Shown here: positions 1-9,028 of the stretch, one piece after another | Layout of the letters: every line of letters begins with the position of its first letter | How positions within the stretch are numbered: the stretch's first letter is position 1 | Origin: Candidatus Omnitrophota bacterium | GTDB taxonomy: Bacteria; Hinthialibacterota; Hinthialibacteria; OLB16 | Length of the DNA stretch: 34,087 nt | Assembly: GCA_020632575.1 (NCBI GenBank) | Contig: JACKFH010000039.1 | Span: 1-34,087 of the forward strand | Reading direction: 5' to 3' | Position numbers and translations under genes: made by a program | The notes under the pieces: model-generated | Told to the model about the DNA's origin: nothing | What the model saw: only the letters and a program-made list of their open reading frames with translations | Database searches by the model: none

Positions 1-1242
1 TTGGACGACCCTTTTGTTCGGACGGCGGTTCTGAGTTCCTCTTACCCTTGCGCCTCCGATCTACTGGGACATCTGCTTTCCAAGAAAGAAGAGGCCGAAG
101 GGCTGGATTCCATTCTCCATGAGTTGGCGGGGATGGCCGCCTATCAAATGTCTTCACAGGAAGCAGCGACTTGGTTGAACGCCCACCTGAACGAAGAGGC
201 GCCGGATGCTCTCCTACTCGGATTGAATCAGGGTCTGCAAGACTCCGGAAAATCTTTTCGGGAAGTTTCAAAAGATCTGTCCATAGATGCCCAGGAAATA
301 CTTGCCGAGAAGAAGTCCGAAGCGTTCGCGGTGTTGAAAGAGGATGGCGCCGAGGTTCCCGAGTGGGAATCCGCACTTCGCTTCCTGAGTCTATTCCCCC
401 TGCAGGACATTTCAGGAGCATTGACCGAGTTCCTAAATGGCGTTCATCCCGACCCGATTCGCGCGGTGGCGATCGAAACGCTCGCCGCGACTGGGGACCC
501 ATCCGTTCCCGAACGCCTTCTCGATCAGTGGAAGGTTTCGGGACCCCAAGCCCGACGCGCAATCCTCGCCGCCGTGCTCAAGAACGAGGCATCGATCGAC
601 CTCCTGCTGGGTCGTTTGGAGGAGGGGAACCTCTTGCCCTCCGAACTTGACGCTTCAACCAAATCCCGGCTTCTCAACCACCCGAACGCGGAGATCCAGT
701 CGCGAGCCAAAGGGGCTCTCCAAGGCGGGGAAAGCCCCTCCATTGAGGAGGCTTTCGAGATCTTCCAGCCCTCGCTGGAATTGGAGGGGGATTTCGACGA
801 GGGAAAAGAGATTTTCGAACTGCTCTGCTCGGGGTGTCACCTGATAAACGGTCTCGGCCGCGAGCTGGGACCGAACCTCGCGCTGACCGCGTCCCGGTCG
901 AGACAGGAATTGCTAGTCAACATTCTCGATCCGAATCGGGAGGTCGATCCCAAATATCTCCAGTTTCATGTGACCACCAGGGACGAGGAAATTCATTCCG
1001 GGATGCTCGCCGCCGAGACCAGTCAAAGCGTGACCCTCAAGAACCAGGATGAGGACATCACCATCCCTCGGGAGGAGATCGTCTCGATCGTCGGCTCGGG
1101 TCTATCGGTCATGCCGGATGGACTCACCGAGGGTCTCGATGAAGAGATGATGGCCAGCCTTCTTCGCTACCTCTCGGAATCGCAGTACGACTTGGGAACG
1201 AGCGGAGAGTCTTTCGCGACAGACATGCCGGAGAAGCATTGA
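1..1242 (+). CDS. HEAT-repeat protein with C-terminal cytochrome c module (5' truncated)
   Basis: The reading frame is open at base 1, so the true N-terminus lies upstream; the TTG at base 1 is probably not the start. About 250 residues of helical, HEAT-like sequence precede a single haem-binding motif, CSGCH, at residues 276-280. A conserved GPNL and an ILDPNREVDPKY segment follow, and a likely axial methionine sits in SVMPDG near residue 371. This order (helical repeats, then a C-terminal c-type haem domain with an ILDPN motif) is typical of the large exported dehydrogenase-like proteins of Planctomycetes and Verrucomicrobia. There the N-terminal part is often a sugar or PQQ-dehydrogenase-like propeller, which is not visible here. 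An exported electron-transfer role is inferred from the family; the substrate is unknown. A prepilin-like gene follows after 44 bp and may be cotranscribed. Confidence 0.85.
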   Translation: MDDPFVRTAVLSSSYPCASDLLGHLLSKKEEAEGLDSILHELAGMAAYQMSSQEAATWLNAHLNEEAPDALLLGLNQGLQDSGKSFREVSKDLSIDAQEILAEKKSEAFAVLKEDGAEVPEWESALRFLSLFPLQDISGALTEFLNGVHPDPIRAVAIETLAATGDPSVPERLLDQWKVSGPQARRAILAAVLKNEASIDLLLGRLEEGNLLPSELDASTKSRLLNHPNAEIQSRAKGALQGGESPSIEEAFEIFQPSLELEGDFDEGKEIFELLCSGCHLINGLGRELGPNLALTASRSRQELLVNILDPNREVDPKYLQFHVTTRDEEIHSGMLAAETSQSVTLKNQDEDITIPREEIVSIVGSGLSVMPDGLTEGLDEEMMASLLRYLSESQYDLGTSGESFATDMPEKH

Positions 1243-1286
1243 GCGGCAGCAGTTAAACGGCCGAAATCCATTGGAGGGAACACCCA

Positions 1287-2027
1287 ATGGTTTGGAACAA
1301 AGGATTCACCCTCATTGAACTCCTTGTGGTCATCGCAATCATCCTCATCCTGATTGCGATTGCTCTTCCCAATTTCCTTGAAGCGAGAGATCGGGCGTTA
1401 GTGACCGCAGCACGAGGCAACCTCCGCGCCGTAGAAACCGCGATGACTCAACACCTCATGGATTGGGGATCTATCCCCGCAGACTTCAATGACTCGTTAC
1501 AAAACATCATCAGTTTCCGCGCTCGGTCGATCGCAAACCCAATCTGCAGCATCCGCCCCGACACCCTTTTTCAAGGAGACGGCGGCTTGGAGTTCCTGAA
1601 CGATCCGCCGGTGACAGGCGCGTCGCTTCGACGAACTTTCTATCTCCCTGGGATGCACTGTCCCTTGACCACCCCGATACCATACCTCCAGCCAAAGCGT
1701 GTGGTGGACCCCTTCAGCGATGGGAGCATCCCGATCGGATTCGATTCGCGGGAACAGCAGCGCGGTGGTAAAGCGGACAGAATCATTTATGGAGCTTTTT
1801 GGTCAGCAGGACCGGACCGGATCGCGGGGGACTGGATACGATTTTCACCGCACAACTTGGACATCGATGGGGACGGCTGTCATGAAGCGTTGCCCTACAC
1901 CCCCACCAACGGAACCCGCAGTCGTGGCGAACTTTGGGGAGTGGTCGGCGACCCGCAATACATTTACGCCAAAAACCAGCTCCCTTGCGGCTCGGCATTT
2001 CGAGAGTACAGGATGATGCGGTGGTGA
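1287..2027 (+). CDS. Type IV pilin/GspG-like prepilin-type protein
   Basis: The 246-residue protein begins MVWNKG followed by FTLIELLVVIAIILILIAIA, the class III prepilin signal. Cleavage is expected after Gly6, giving an N-methylated Phe and Glu5 of the mature form. The N-terminal helix continues into LPNFLEARDRA, as in type II secretion pseudopilins. The C-terminal part has DIDGDG (possible calcium site) and PTNGTRSRGELW, a motif familiar from GspG-like proteins of Hydrogenedentes/Sumerlaeota-type genomes. GGAGG at 1273-1277 lies 9 bases before the ATG and fixes the start. No prepilin peptidase, secretion ATPase or other pilus gene is nearby, so it looks like one of the scattered solitary prepilin proteins seen in these lineages. 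Whether it assembles into a pseudopilus or is only membrane-anchored cannot be told. Confidence 0.9.
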   Translation: MVWNKGFTLIELLVVIAIILILIAIALPNFLEARDRALVTAARGNLRAVETAMTQHLMDWGSIPADFNDSLQNIISFRARSIANPICSIRPDTLFQGDGGLEFLNDPPVTGASLRRTFYLPGMHCPLTTPIPYLQPKRVVDPFSDGSIPIGFDSREQQRGGKADRIIYGAFWSAGPDRIAGDWIRFSPHNLDIDGDGCHEALPYTPTNGTRSRGELWGVVGDPQYIYAKNQLPCGSAFREYRMMRW

Positions 2028-2113
2028 ACCTGTTGTGTAGGTTCCGTGGAAGAAGGACAGAATCAAAATGGTTTTCCAGAAAAGAAGCCTCTTGGTAAGA
2101 GATCAGAACTCAC

Positions 2114-4084
2114 TTAGTTTGAATCCTGACTCCGCGCCCAATCGATCGCTTCCTTCGCCAACGCTAGCCAATCGCGACCATCTTCCCCCTCACTGAATCC
2201 TTCCCGATACTCCTCGGGGAGGTCTCCAAGATTCAATCCATGCCAGTCATTCAGGACGATCAGAGTTTGTTCGACTCCCATCCAACCCCGATGGTGTCCG
2301 GCACGATCGGCGTCGACGCCCCATTCATTGACCAAGTCTTCCAAAAACCGGATGAGGACCGGCGTTCCCCCTTCCGGTGTTGTCGATTGGACGAAGGCTT
2401 GAAAAACATCCTGAAAGACTCCTCGGTGATCGATCGTTAGAAGTTTTGGTGTGATCCATCTCGAAAGCGTTTGATTCAGATCCTCCGTGTTGCGTAGGCC
2501 CTCAAGCGGCAAACCTCCCATTTCTCGCTTCCGGTTTAAAATCTCTTTGGCCTTCTCGGGCGAATGGTCGTCCCAGCGAAAACCCTCCAAATCGGATTCG
2601 ATAATTCGCCACCAATGCCAGACGCGACCCTCCTTGAGGAGCCGCTCCTTTGCGTCCTTGGCGTTGGGGTTATCCAATTGTTGCTCAAACCAGTACCACA
2701 GACTCTCGTACGAATGCTCCGTTTCAGGGTTCAGGAAGAGGTCCGCCATTCGATTGAACTGAGCGGGAGTGAGCTGATCGGCCATCCTGCCGAGGTACAG
2801 GGTCATCGCTCCCCCCTTGAACTCAAGCGGGTGTTCGAACGCCCAGTCCAGAGAGATGTCGATGAACTCCGGGAACCGAAGTCCCAGGCCGGTTTCGATG
2901 ACCTTTTCCTGAAACATGACCTCTTCGACCGAAAGCCACCGGTGGAGCAGTTCGTTCACCTTCCCTTTTTCTTGTTCGGATAAGCGCAACTTATCCAAAT
3001 CCTCAGCCTCGCGGTTGACGAAATTCAACGCCGCCCCGCGGAGCATTGACCCTTTGAGGATGTCCGAAGCGGCAAAGACCTCGGCAAGACTGGCAAATTG
3101 GACTCCTCGTCCACGCGTTCGCTGGGATGAAGATTTCTCCGGGAAACGTCGCCTAAACTCTTCCAAGTCTGGAGTGACGTTCCGGTCCTCCCAATTGGGG
3201 AAATCAAGCGGAACATTGTGAAAGATCTTTTCATGGGTCTTCTCGTTGTAGGTAACCGCAGCCACTCGATTGAGAAAGTATTCGCCCCTCCATTCCAAAA
3301 CCTTCTTCCCGATGTCGGGTGGAGAATGATCTGGCTGAGCGATGACTCGATGGCCATCCAGATCATAGAGACACCAGACGTCATCGCGGGAAAATTCACG
3401 ACTCGCATTGTCCAAAGAAATCATCGCGGTCAGCGAATAGGGAGCGTTACCCTGGAATGTCAGCGATACATTCGCATCTTCTTCCGCCTGTGTTGAGCGA
3501 TCGAAAACGAACGGTCCCTCGAAGGTCAACTCGGCGGGACCTCGCCTTGGCTTGAGACACCCAACCGTGACATCCACATGGCTGAGGGGTTCATCCCATT
3601 CGTATTTGAGAATCGACAAGTAGGGTCCCACCCAGGGAAGACGATTGAATGGCTGGAAGACATGGTGTTTCGACTTCGGAATCGAGTAGAACTTGGAAAG
3701 GGAGTTGGAACCCGGCTCGAGCAATGGTTGGCCAAACGCACTCCAAATTGCGACAGATCCACGACGTTCGGATGGCCTTGTCCAAAGGAGGCGAACCGGG
3801 TCCTCGGAATCGGAAAGTCTGAAGAGAAACTGTCTGAGATAAACCTCGTCCTCCCAAGACGATAGATACATCAAACCGAAATCCCGCTCCTCGATCAAGT
3901 TTCCCTCCAGATCATAAATCTCATCCCCCGAGTTTGGCCGAATCCCCACCAACTCGATATCGATCGGATCGCCGGAAAAATAAAAACCGGCGGAGGGCCG
4001 GCCGAAGGTGGATCGATAGAACCAGTAGCCGCCGAGGAGGAGGGTGAGGAAGACAAGGAAGAAGAGAATCTTTTTGATGGGCAT
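2114..4084 (-). CDS. Membrane-anchored protein of unknown function
   Basis: This 656-residue protein starts MPIKK followed by a hydrophobic stretch (about residues 5-22), so it is a signal anchor or uncleaved signal peptide, with the rest probably periplasmic. I recognise no catalytic domain. The N-terminal half looks beta-rich, with two similar elements: EIYDLEGNLI near residue 55 and CLYDLDGHRVI near residue 240. The C-terminal half, from about residue 330, is charged, helical and Trp-rich. AGGAGG abuts the ATG and another GGAGG lies 12 bases upstream; the hydrophobic N-terminus supports this start. It converges on the prepilin gene (86-bp gap) and diverges from the CocE-type hydrolase. Real coding sequence is supported by length and sensible composition; function is unassigned. 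Confidence 0.8.
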   Translation of the reverse strand: MPIKKILFFLVFLTLLLGGYWFYRSTFGRPSAGFYFSGDPIDIELVGIRPNSGDEIYDLEGNLIEERDFGLMYLSSWEDEVYLRQFLFRLSDSEDPVRLLWTRPSERRGSVAIWSAFGQPLLEPGSNSLSKFYSIPKSKHHVFQPFNRLPWVGPYLSILKYEWDEPLSHVDVTVGCLKPRRGPAELTFEGPFVFDRSTQAEEDANVSLTFQGNAPYSLTAMISLDNASREFSRDDVWCLYDLDGHRVIAQPDHSPPDIGKKVLEWRGEYFLNRVAAVTYNEKTHEKIFHNVPLDFPNWEDRNVTPDLEEFRRRFPEKSSSQRTRGRGVQFASLAEVFAASDILKGSMLRGAALNFVNREAEDLDKLRLSEQEKGKVNELLHRWLSVEEVMFQEKVIETGLGLRFPEFIDISLDWAFEHPLEFKGGAMTLYLGRMADQLTPAQFNRMADLFLNPETEHSYESLWYWFEQQLDNPNAKDAKERLLKEGRVWHWWRIIESDLEGFRWDDHSPEKAKEILNRKREMGGLPLEGLRNTEDLNQTLSRWITPKLLTIDHRGVFQDVFQAFVQSTTPEGGTPVLIRFLEDLVNEWGVDADRAGHHRGWMGVEQTLIVLNDWHGLNLGDLPEEYREGFSEGEDGRDWLALAKEAIDWARSQDSN

Positions 4085-4471
4085 CCTCCTGGTTAACCTC
4101 CATGAGAATCCTAAGGAAACGATTTGAAACTACCGGAAAGTCTGATCCGTGTCATTCCTGCGAAGGCAGGAATCCATGGGGAAGGGCCGGGCCGTGGATA
4201 CCCACCTCCGCGGGTATGACGCACCTTGACCACCGTTTCCTTTGACTATTCAGCGGACCCGGCGCTGCGAGCTTGGAAGGAACGCCGCAAGTTTTTGCGT
4301 TGAACAATGCGACAATACCAGAAAGTGCCAGGGATGGACAATAGTTAGCAGGGGTTTCCTCGCGTCCCCGGGAGTCCAGACGGGGGAATCGAATGGGGCG
4401 CCGAAAAACCCCATGCGCAAATCAGCCAAATCCTTTATCCTACCCTCATTCCGATGGATGAGGTCTCCAAC
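4085..4471. other. Divergent intergenic region
   Basis: About 390 bases between the minus-strand membrane protein and the plus-strand CocE-type hydrolase. It holds the REP-like inverted repeat pair at 4151-4220. The rest contains no convincing gene; a 77-codon frame at 4242-4475 has no ribosome site and no recognisable features. Both flanking genes must be transcribed from here, but I could not choose a confident -35/-10 pair. Confidence 0.5.
4151..4220. repeat. REP-like palindromic repeat pair
   Basis: Two related units face each other. The left unit begins GTCATTCCTGCGAAGGCAGG and continues AATCCATGG. The reverse complement of the right end begins GTCATACCCGCGGAGGTGGG and continues TATCCACGG. 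Each arm is itself a hairpin (for example ATTCCTGCG against a CAGGAAT arm). The units are separated by about 12 G/C-rich bases. This is the layout of REP/BIME elements, and the unit resembles the GTCATTCC-type repeats dispersed in many bacterial genomes. Only one copy of the pair is in this window. Confidence 0.65.
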
Positions 4472-6232
4472 ATGAATCGCCTTCTTCTTGTTTTTCTATT
4501 TTCGCTTTACCTCGCCTTTTCACAGGCTCCTGTTTCCGCAGGGGATCCGGCCGATCTGCTCAACGGGGCGACACAAGTCAACAATGTGATGGTCGAGATG
4601 CGCGATGGGGTGCGGCTCGGCACGGATATCCTGTTGCCCGAAGGGGAGGGGCCCTTTCCAGTCATCCTCTTCCGCAATCCCTATGTGAAGGATGGAGTCA
4701 CCAAAAGCAACGGGCAGGGAATGCTCAAGGAGGGGTATGCGATCGTCTCGCAGGACGTTCGCGGGCGATTCACATCGGAAGGGGTTTGGGACCCGTTTCG
4801 CAACGAGGGGCGCGATGGTCATGACACACTGGAGTGGATCGGGAAACAGCCCTGGTGCAATGGCAAAATCGGCCTGGCGGGGGGGTCGTATCTCGGGTTC
4901 ACTCAGTGCATCAATGGCCCTAGCCCTTCGAAATACTTGGCGGCGATGAATCCGATCGTGCCATGGGGAAACACCTATCACGATATCATCTATTGGGGGG
5001 GCGCTCTTCGTTTTCAACTCACTCATTTTTGGGGGGGCGCGCAATACCTCTTTGGCGAGGGGAAGCCGATGCCGGACATTGTCGAAAAGGGCCTGTTCTG
5101 GCATCTCCCCCTGATCACCTGGGACCAGCAGCTTGGGGCCGAGGTCTTTTATCTGCGCGAGTGGGTGCGACACCCGAATTATGGCGAGTATTGGAAACCG
5201 GCGGAGGTCGGCGACTCGATCGAAAATGTCACCATCCCCGCCCTCTATATCGGCGGCTGGTACGACATCTTCCAGACCCCGGTGATCGATTATTGGAACG
5301 GGGTTCGCACCCGCTCGAAATCGGAGGAGGCGCGAAAAAGGCAATACCTGATTATGGGTCCATGGACACATGGGGTGAGTCCGGCTGATGGAAAAGTGGG
5401 CGACTTGGTATTTGGCGAACACTCGAATGTTCACCCCGACCGTTTGAAGAAGGCCTTCTTCGCCGAGACGATGAAGGGAGAGGATCACGGGTTTTCGGAC
5501 CGCGCTCCCTTGCAGCTGTTCGTGATGGGATCGAATGTCTGGCGGAATGAGTCCGAGTGGCCTCTAGCACGCACACAGTTCAAGCCGCTCTATCTCTCCG
5601 CCTCCGGACCCGCCAACTCTGCTTCAGGCGAGGGGCGGCTCTCCTGGGACAAAACTGAGGATGGACGCGCCACGGATGTCTTCACCTACAACCCGGAGGA
5701 TCCGGCCCCGACCCAAGGGGGCGCCCTGTTGTGGCCGACCGCCGGGCCGCGCGACCAGTCGGAGGTCGAGGCCCGGAAGGATGTCCTGGTCTACTCCACC
5801 GATGTGCTGACCGAAACGGTCGAAGTGACCGGTCCGGTCAAACTGATCCTCCACGCCGCCTCCTCCGCGACCGACACCGATTTCACCGGGAAGCTGGTCG
5901 ATGTCTATCCGAAGGATGGCAAAGAGGTTCCCTACAACTTGACCGATGGCATTATCCGGGCGAGGTATCGAAACTCCGACACGACGCCATCCCTGATCGA
6001 GCCGGGGCGGGTTTATGAGTATGTAATCAATCTCGGGGTGACTAGCAACGCCTTCCTGCCGGGGCACCGAATTCGAGTTGAAATCTCCAGCAGCAATTTT
6101 CCCCGGTTCGATCGCAACCCGAACACAGGCCATGAATTCGGCATGGACGCTCAAATCCAAACCGCCGAACAGACCATCCATCACTCGGAGGAACATCCCT
6201 CGCATCTGCTGCTGCCGATCATCCCAAACTAG
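4472..6232 (+). CDS. Secreted CocE/NonD-family (S15-type) hydrolase
   Basis: An alpha/beta-hydrolase with the X-Pro dipeptidyl-peptidase/cocaine-esterase architecture. Numbering from the preferred start, the nucleophile is Ser139 in GGSYLG, the acid Asp265 in GGWYDIF and the base His300 in GPWTHG. The family's early markers are present (DGVRLGTDI, then DVRGRFTSEG). The C-terminal 200 residues form the beta-jelly-roll of this family (TGPVKLILHA, GHRIRVEISSSNFPRFDRN). The start at 4472 gives a clean signal peptide (MNRLLLVFLFSLYLAFS, cleavage near VSAG) with GAGG 8 bases upstream; an in-frame ATG at 4454 would add six polar residues. At about 586 residues it matches family length. Members hydrolyse acyl esters or amides; the substrate here is unknown. 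A secreted glycosidase-like gene lies 96 bases downstream. Confidence 0.93.
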   Translation: MNRLLLVFLFSLYLAFSQAPVSAGDPADLLNGATQVNNVMVEMRDGVRLGTDILLPEGEGPFPVILFRNPYVKDGVTKSNGQGMLKEGYAIVSQDVRGRFTSEGVWDPFRNEGRDGHDTLEWIGKQPWCNGKIGLAGGSYLGFTQCINGPSPSKYLAAMNPIVPWGNTYHDIIYWGGALRFQLTHFWGGAQYLFGEGKPMPDIVEKGLFWHLPLITWDQQLGAEVFYLREWVRHPNYGEYWKPAEVGDSIENVTIPALYIGGWYDIFQTPVIDYWNGVRTRSKSEEARKRQYLIMGPWTHGVSPADGKVGDLVFGEHSNVHPDRLKKAFFAETMKGEDHGFSDRAPLQLFVMGSNVWRNESEWPLARTQFKPLYLSASGPANSASGEGRLSWDKTEDGRATDVFTYNPEDPAPTQGGALLWPTAGPRDQSEVEARKDVLVYSTDVLTETVEVTGPVKLILHAASSATDTDFTGKLVDVYPKDGKEVPYNLTDGIIRARYRNSDTTPSLIEPGRVYEYVINLGVTSNAFLPGHRIRVEISSSNFPRFDRNPNTGHEFGMDAQIQTAEQTIHHSEEHPSHLLLPIIPN

Positions 6233-6328
6233 CGGTCGGTCCGAGGTCTCACCACGCTCAATCGACCTGTAGTCACGACTCACCGTGAGCCCCTTCGGTC
6301 TCTTGGTGTGGGTTGAAGGAGTTATTCG

Positions 6329-7837
6329 ATGGGCGAAACGCCACGGGTACACATGCCACCGAAAGGCACGCCAACGACCGGAACACACACTCTCTCTCGG
6401 TGGCTACGAGAGAGTATTTCTTGGCGGGAGGTTGTCCTCCAACGGGTGATTCGGGTTCTGTGTGGAGTGGTCCCGTGGGTGGCGTTGACGATGTCTTCGG
6501 CGCCGGCCCAGGATTGGCGTCCGGTTCGGGTGGCGCGCGACAGCGAGGGTTGGCCACACTTCTTTGAGGTGTGGCGGGAGGACCGGGAATCTTATTCGTC
6601 TACAGTGTTATCCGGCTACGCCAATCTAGCCTTCACCTTTCCACTCGACGAAACGCGGGGAGTTTTGGACGACCTATCGAAAAACCACGGGAACTTCACG
6701 CGGCTCTGGGTGGGAGCGGGGGATGGCTTCTCGGCCTATCGGTTCGATGCGGTGCAAAGAAAGGTCGATCTTGACCATTGGAATGATGACTTTTTCGACC
6801 GGCTGGACCTCATCCTCTCCGAGGCGGAGAAACGGGGGGTTGTGGTGGAGGTTATGCTATGGGATCGCTGCACTTGGTGGATAGGTGGCGGTCTGTCGAC
6901 GCCTGAATCCTGGCGGAAAGGAATTGGACACGATCGCGGCCAGAACCCTTTTCATCCGGACAACCATTACCGAAGTTCCGTGGATGGGAAGCCGGTCCCC
7001 GGAGTGGTCATGAAAGACACGCGGCGGATCGAGGCCGACCCCTTTTACAACACCGAGAACGATACATGGATGGTCTACCAGAAACGCTATATGTCTCGCA
7101 TCCTCGAAGTGTTGAAACACCATAACAACGTCACCGTGGAACTAATCAACGAGGCGCCCGCAACGAAGGCGGCGACTGACTGGCGGAAATACATGCACAC
7201 CTGGCTCAAATCCGAATACCCCGATTTGCTCGTGCAGAGCGAATCGCTGGGAGCTGATCGGGATCTTGCCTCCTGGGGACGCGATCATCCCGGCAGGGTG
7301 GACATGACCGCCAGTCATGATGACTGGTCCTACGATTCGGCCCAGGCCTTCTACCACAAATACAAAGGGGTCCTGCCCGGATGCAACGAGTACATCCATC
7401 AAGACCTAACGGACATGTCGCGCTGCCGTCGAATGATGTGGGGGCTGACCATGGGAGGGGGCGCGAGCTGGAACGAAAACATCACACCACCCAACGGGTC
7501 GATACTCACACAGGAAATCCATCGTTTCTTCAACCCCGAACACGATTCTCCCCGCATCGGTCTGCTGCGCCCAGCGAAAGACCGGATCATCGACAATGAC
7601 GGTTCCAAGTATGTGCTGGCCCCCGATGATGCGTCGGAGATCCTGGTTTACATCAGCGAGGAATCGGGAGCCGAGCCATTCAAAGCGCGGGGGATCGGCT
7701 CATGTCGATTTCGTTGGTTCACCTGCGCGGGGAAGGATTCCGTTTGGGGGGACTGGGATAAGTGCGATACAGGGGCCTTCACCCCACCCACCGCCCCCTG
7801 CGGCCTGCAGATTCGTTTGGACGAGAAGTCCTTCTGA
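6329..7837 (+). CDS. Secreted clan GH-A-like glycoside hydrolase
   Basis: The 502-residue protein has a long N-terminal extension, then a hydrophobic segment ending at SAPAQ near residue 61, taken as a signal peptide with an unusually long n-region. GAAGGAG 7 bases before the ATG supports the long start, but a shorter export-competent start (for example GTG near 6447) is possible. The body reads as a TIM barrel. TRLWVG and VVVEVMLWD resemble early strands. ELINEAP at residues 271-277 matches the strand-4 acid/base motif (Asn274-Glu275). A second glutamate in the GCNEYIHQ segment (about 354) is a candidate nucleophile. Family assignment within GH5 or the DUF4038-like cellulase-fold proteins is not possible by eye. 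The role is probably extracellular polysaccharide cleavage. Confidence 0.75.
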   Translation: MGETPRVHMPPKGTPTTGTHTLSRWLRESISWREVVLQRVIRVLCGVVPWVALTMSSAPAQDWRPVRVARDSEGWPHFFEVWREDRESYSSTVLSGYANLAFTFPLDETRGVLDDLSKNHGNFTRLWVGAGDGFSAYRFDAVQRKVDLDHWNDDFFDRLDLILSEAEKRGVVVEVMLWDRCTWWIGGGLSTPESWRKGIGHDRGQNPFHPDNHYRSSVDGKPVPGVVMKDTRRIEADPFYNTENDTWMVYQKRYMSRILEVLKHHNNVTVELINEAPATKAATDWRKYMHTWLKSEYPDLLVQSESLGADRDLASWGRDHPGRVDMTASHDDWSYDSAQAFYHKYKGVLPGCNEYIHQDLTDMSRCRRMMWGLTMGGGASWNENITPPNGSILTQEIHRFFNPEHDSPRIGLLRPAKDRIIDNDGSKYVLAPDDASEILVYISEESGAEPFKARGIGSCRFRWFTCAGKDSVWGDWDKCDTGAFTPPTAPCGLQIRLDEKSF

Positions 7838-7930
7838 AAATGCACACAATCGTGCACCGGTCGGTTGTCGCCATGTTATCCATGGAGCGTCGCACTAGCG
7901 GCTGGGAACGAATCCCGCCACAATCAAGGT

Positions 7931-9028
7931 ATGGATTATCGATTCGAAAAATTCGATCCGCAAACGATCAAAGACGAACGTCTCGAACAGCTGCGTCAGT
8001 TGTTCAACCAACTCCTCATGCGCACCGGCGGCGATGTGGAGGAGGCCCTCGACTGGATGCAGAGGCTGTGGGAATACCACAACTTCTTCGATGGCGAGGT
8101 CTCTTTCGGTGAGTTCAAGGAATACCTCGAGGAGAAGGGATACTTGGAGCAGGACGAGGACGGTTATTTGGAGATCACCCAAAAGGGAGATTTCTCGCTC
8201 CGCGCGGATGCTCTCCTCGAGATTTTCAGTTCGCTCAAAAAGGACGCTCTAGGCGACCACCGCACCGACCACAGTGGGATCGGGTTTGATGTCCTGCCGG
8301 AGACCCGTCCCTTCGAATTCGGCGATCGGGTCAATGACATTCATTACACCGAATCGATCAAGAATGCGATCATCAACCATGGAATCGAGAATTTCACAGT
8401 CGGCCAGGATGATCTGGTGGTTTACGAGAAAGAGCATCAGACGAGTTGCGCCACCGCTGTGCTGATCGACATCTCCCACAGCATGACTCTCTACGGGGAA
8501 GATCGGATCACCCCCGCCAAACAGGTGGCGATGGCCCTGCAACAGATGATTCGCTCACGGTTTCCGAAGGACTCGGTCGATGTGATCGCGTTCGGCGACG
8601 AAGCTTTTCTGATCGATCCTTCGGAGGTTCCGTACCTGCAGAACGGTCCCTACCACACCAACACCCACGCGGCGCTGCAATTGGCTCAACAGGTGCTATT
8701 GTCACGCCGTCATTCAAACCGCCAGATTTTTATGATCACCGATGGAAAGCCGACACAGATCATTGAAGACGATGGGCAGGTTTATCGGAACACTTTTCAA
8801 CTCGACCCGAGGATCATTAACCCGACCATCAACGAGGCGGTCCGATGTCGAAGAAGAGAGATCGACATCACCACCTTCATGATCGCGAGCGATCCCTACC
8901 TTCGGGAGTTTATCGAGGAACTAACCGCGGCGAACCAGGGAAAAGCCTATTACTCCTCCCTGGATCGCCTGGGTGAATTCGTGTTCGCCGACTTCGCGAA
9001 GAACCGTCGGAAACGATTTCAGGGCTGA
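7931..9028 (+). CDS. VWA (MIDAS) domain protein
   Basis: From the preferred ATG the protein has 365 residues. An N-terminal helical region of about 110 residues (RLEQLRQLFNQLL, EALDWMQRLWEYHNFF) precedes a von Willebrand factor A domain. The metal-ion-dependent adhesion site is complete: Asp180-x-Ser182-x-Ser184 in LIDISHSM, Thr243/Thr245 in YHTNTHA, and Asp271 in MITDGKP. No signal peptide or membrane span is seen, so it is probably cytoplasmic. The longer frame from 7865 adds 22 residues with no domain character; the start near 7931 has only a weak AAGG. Such proteins usually work with a MoxR-type AAA+ ATPase, as in CoxD/CoxE or Mg-chelatase-like pairs, but none is encoded nearby. The 3' end overlaps the convergent TPR gene by 10 bases. 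Confidence 0.9.
   Translation: MDYRFEKFDPQTIKDERLEQLRQLFNQLLMRTGGDVEEALDWMQRLWEYHNFFDGEVSFGEFKEYLEEKGYLEQDEDGYLEITQKGDFSLRADALLEIFSSLKKDALGDHRTDHSGIGFDVLPETRPFEFGDRVNDIHYTESIKNAIINHGIENFTVGQDDLVVYEKEHQTSCATAVLIDISHSMTLYGEDRITPAKQVAMALQQMIRSRFPKDSVDVIAFGDEAFLIDPSEVPYLQNGPYHTNTHAALQLAQQVLLSRRHSNRQIFMITDGKPTQIIEDDGQVYRNTFQLDPRIINPTINEAVRCRRREIDITTFMIASDPYLREFIEELTAANQGKAYYSSLDRLGEFVFADFAKNRRKRFQG

Noticed and set aside
4242..4475. A 77-codon open frame upstream of the CocE-type hydrolase
   Set aside because: It has no ribosome site, no domain and unbiased composition, and overlaps the hydrolase start.
4520..5488. A 322-codon minus-strand frame inside the CocE-type hydrolase
   Set aside because: The plus strand encodes a full catalytic triad and family motifs; the antisense product has no recognisable feature.
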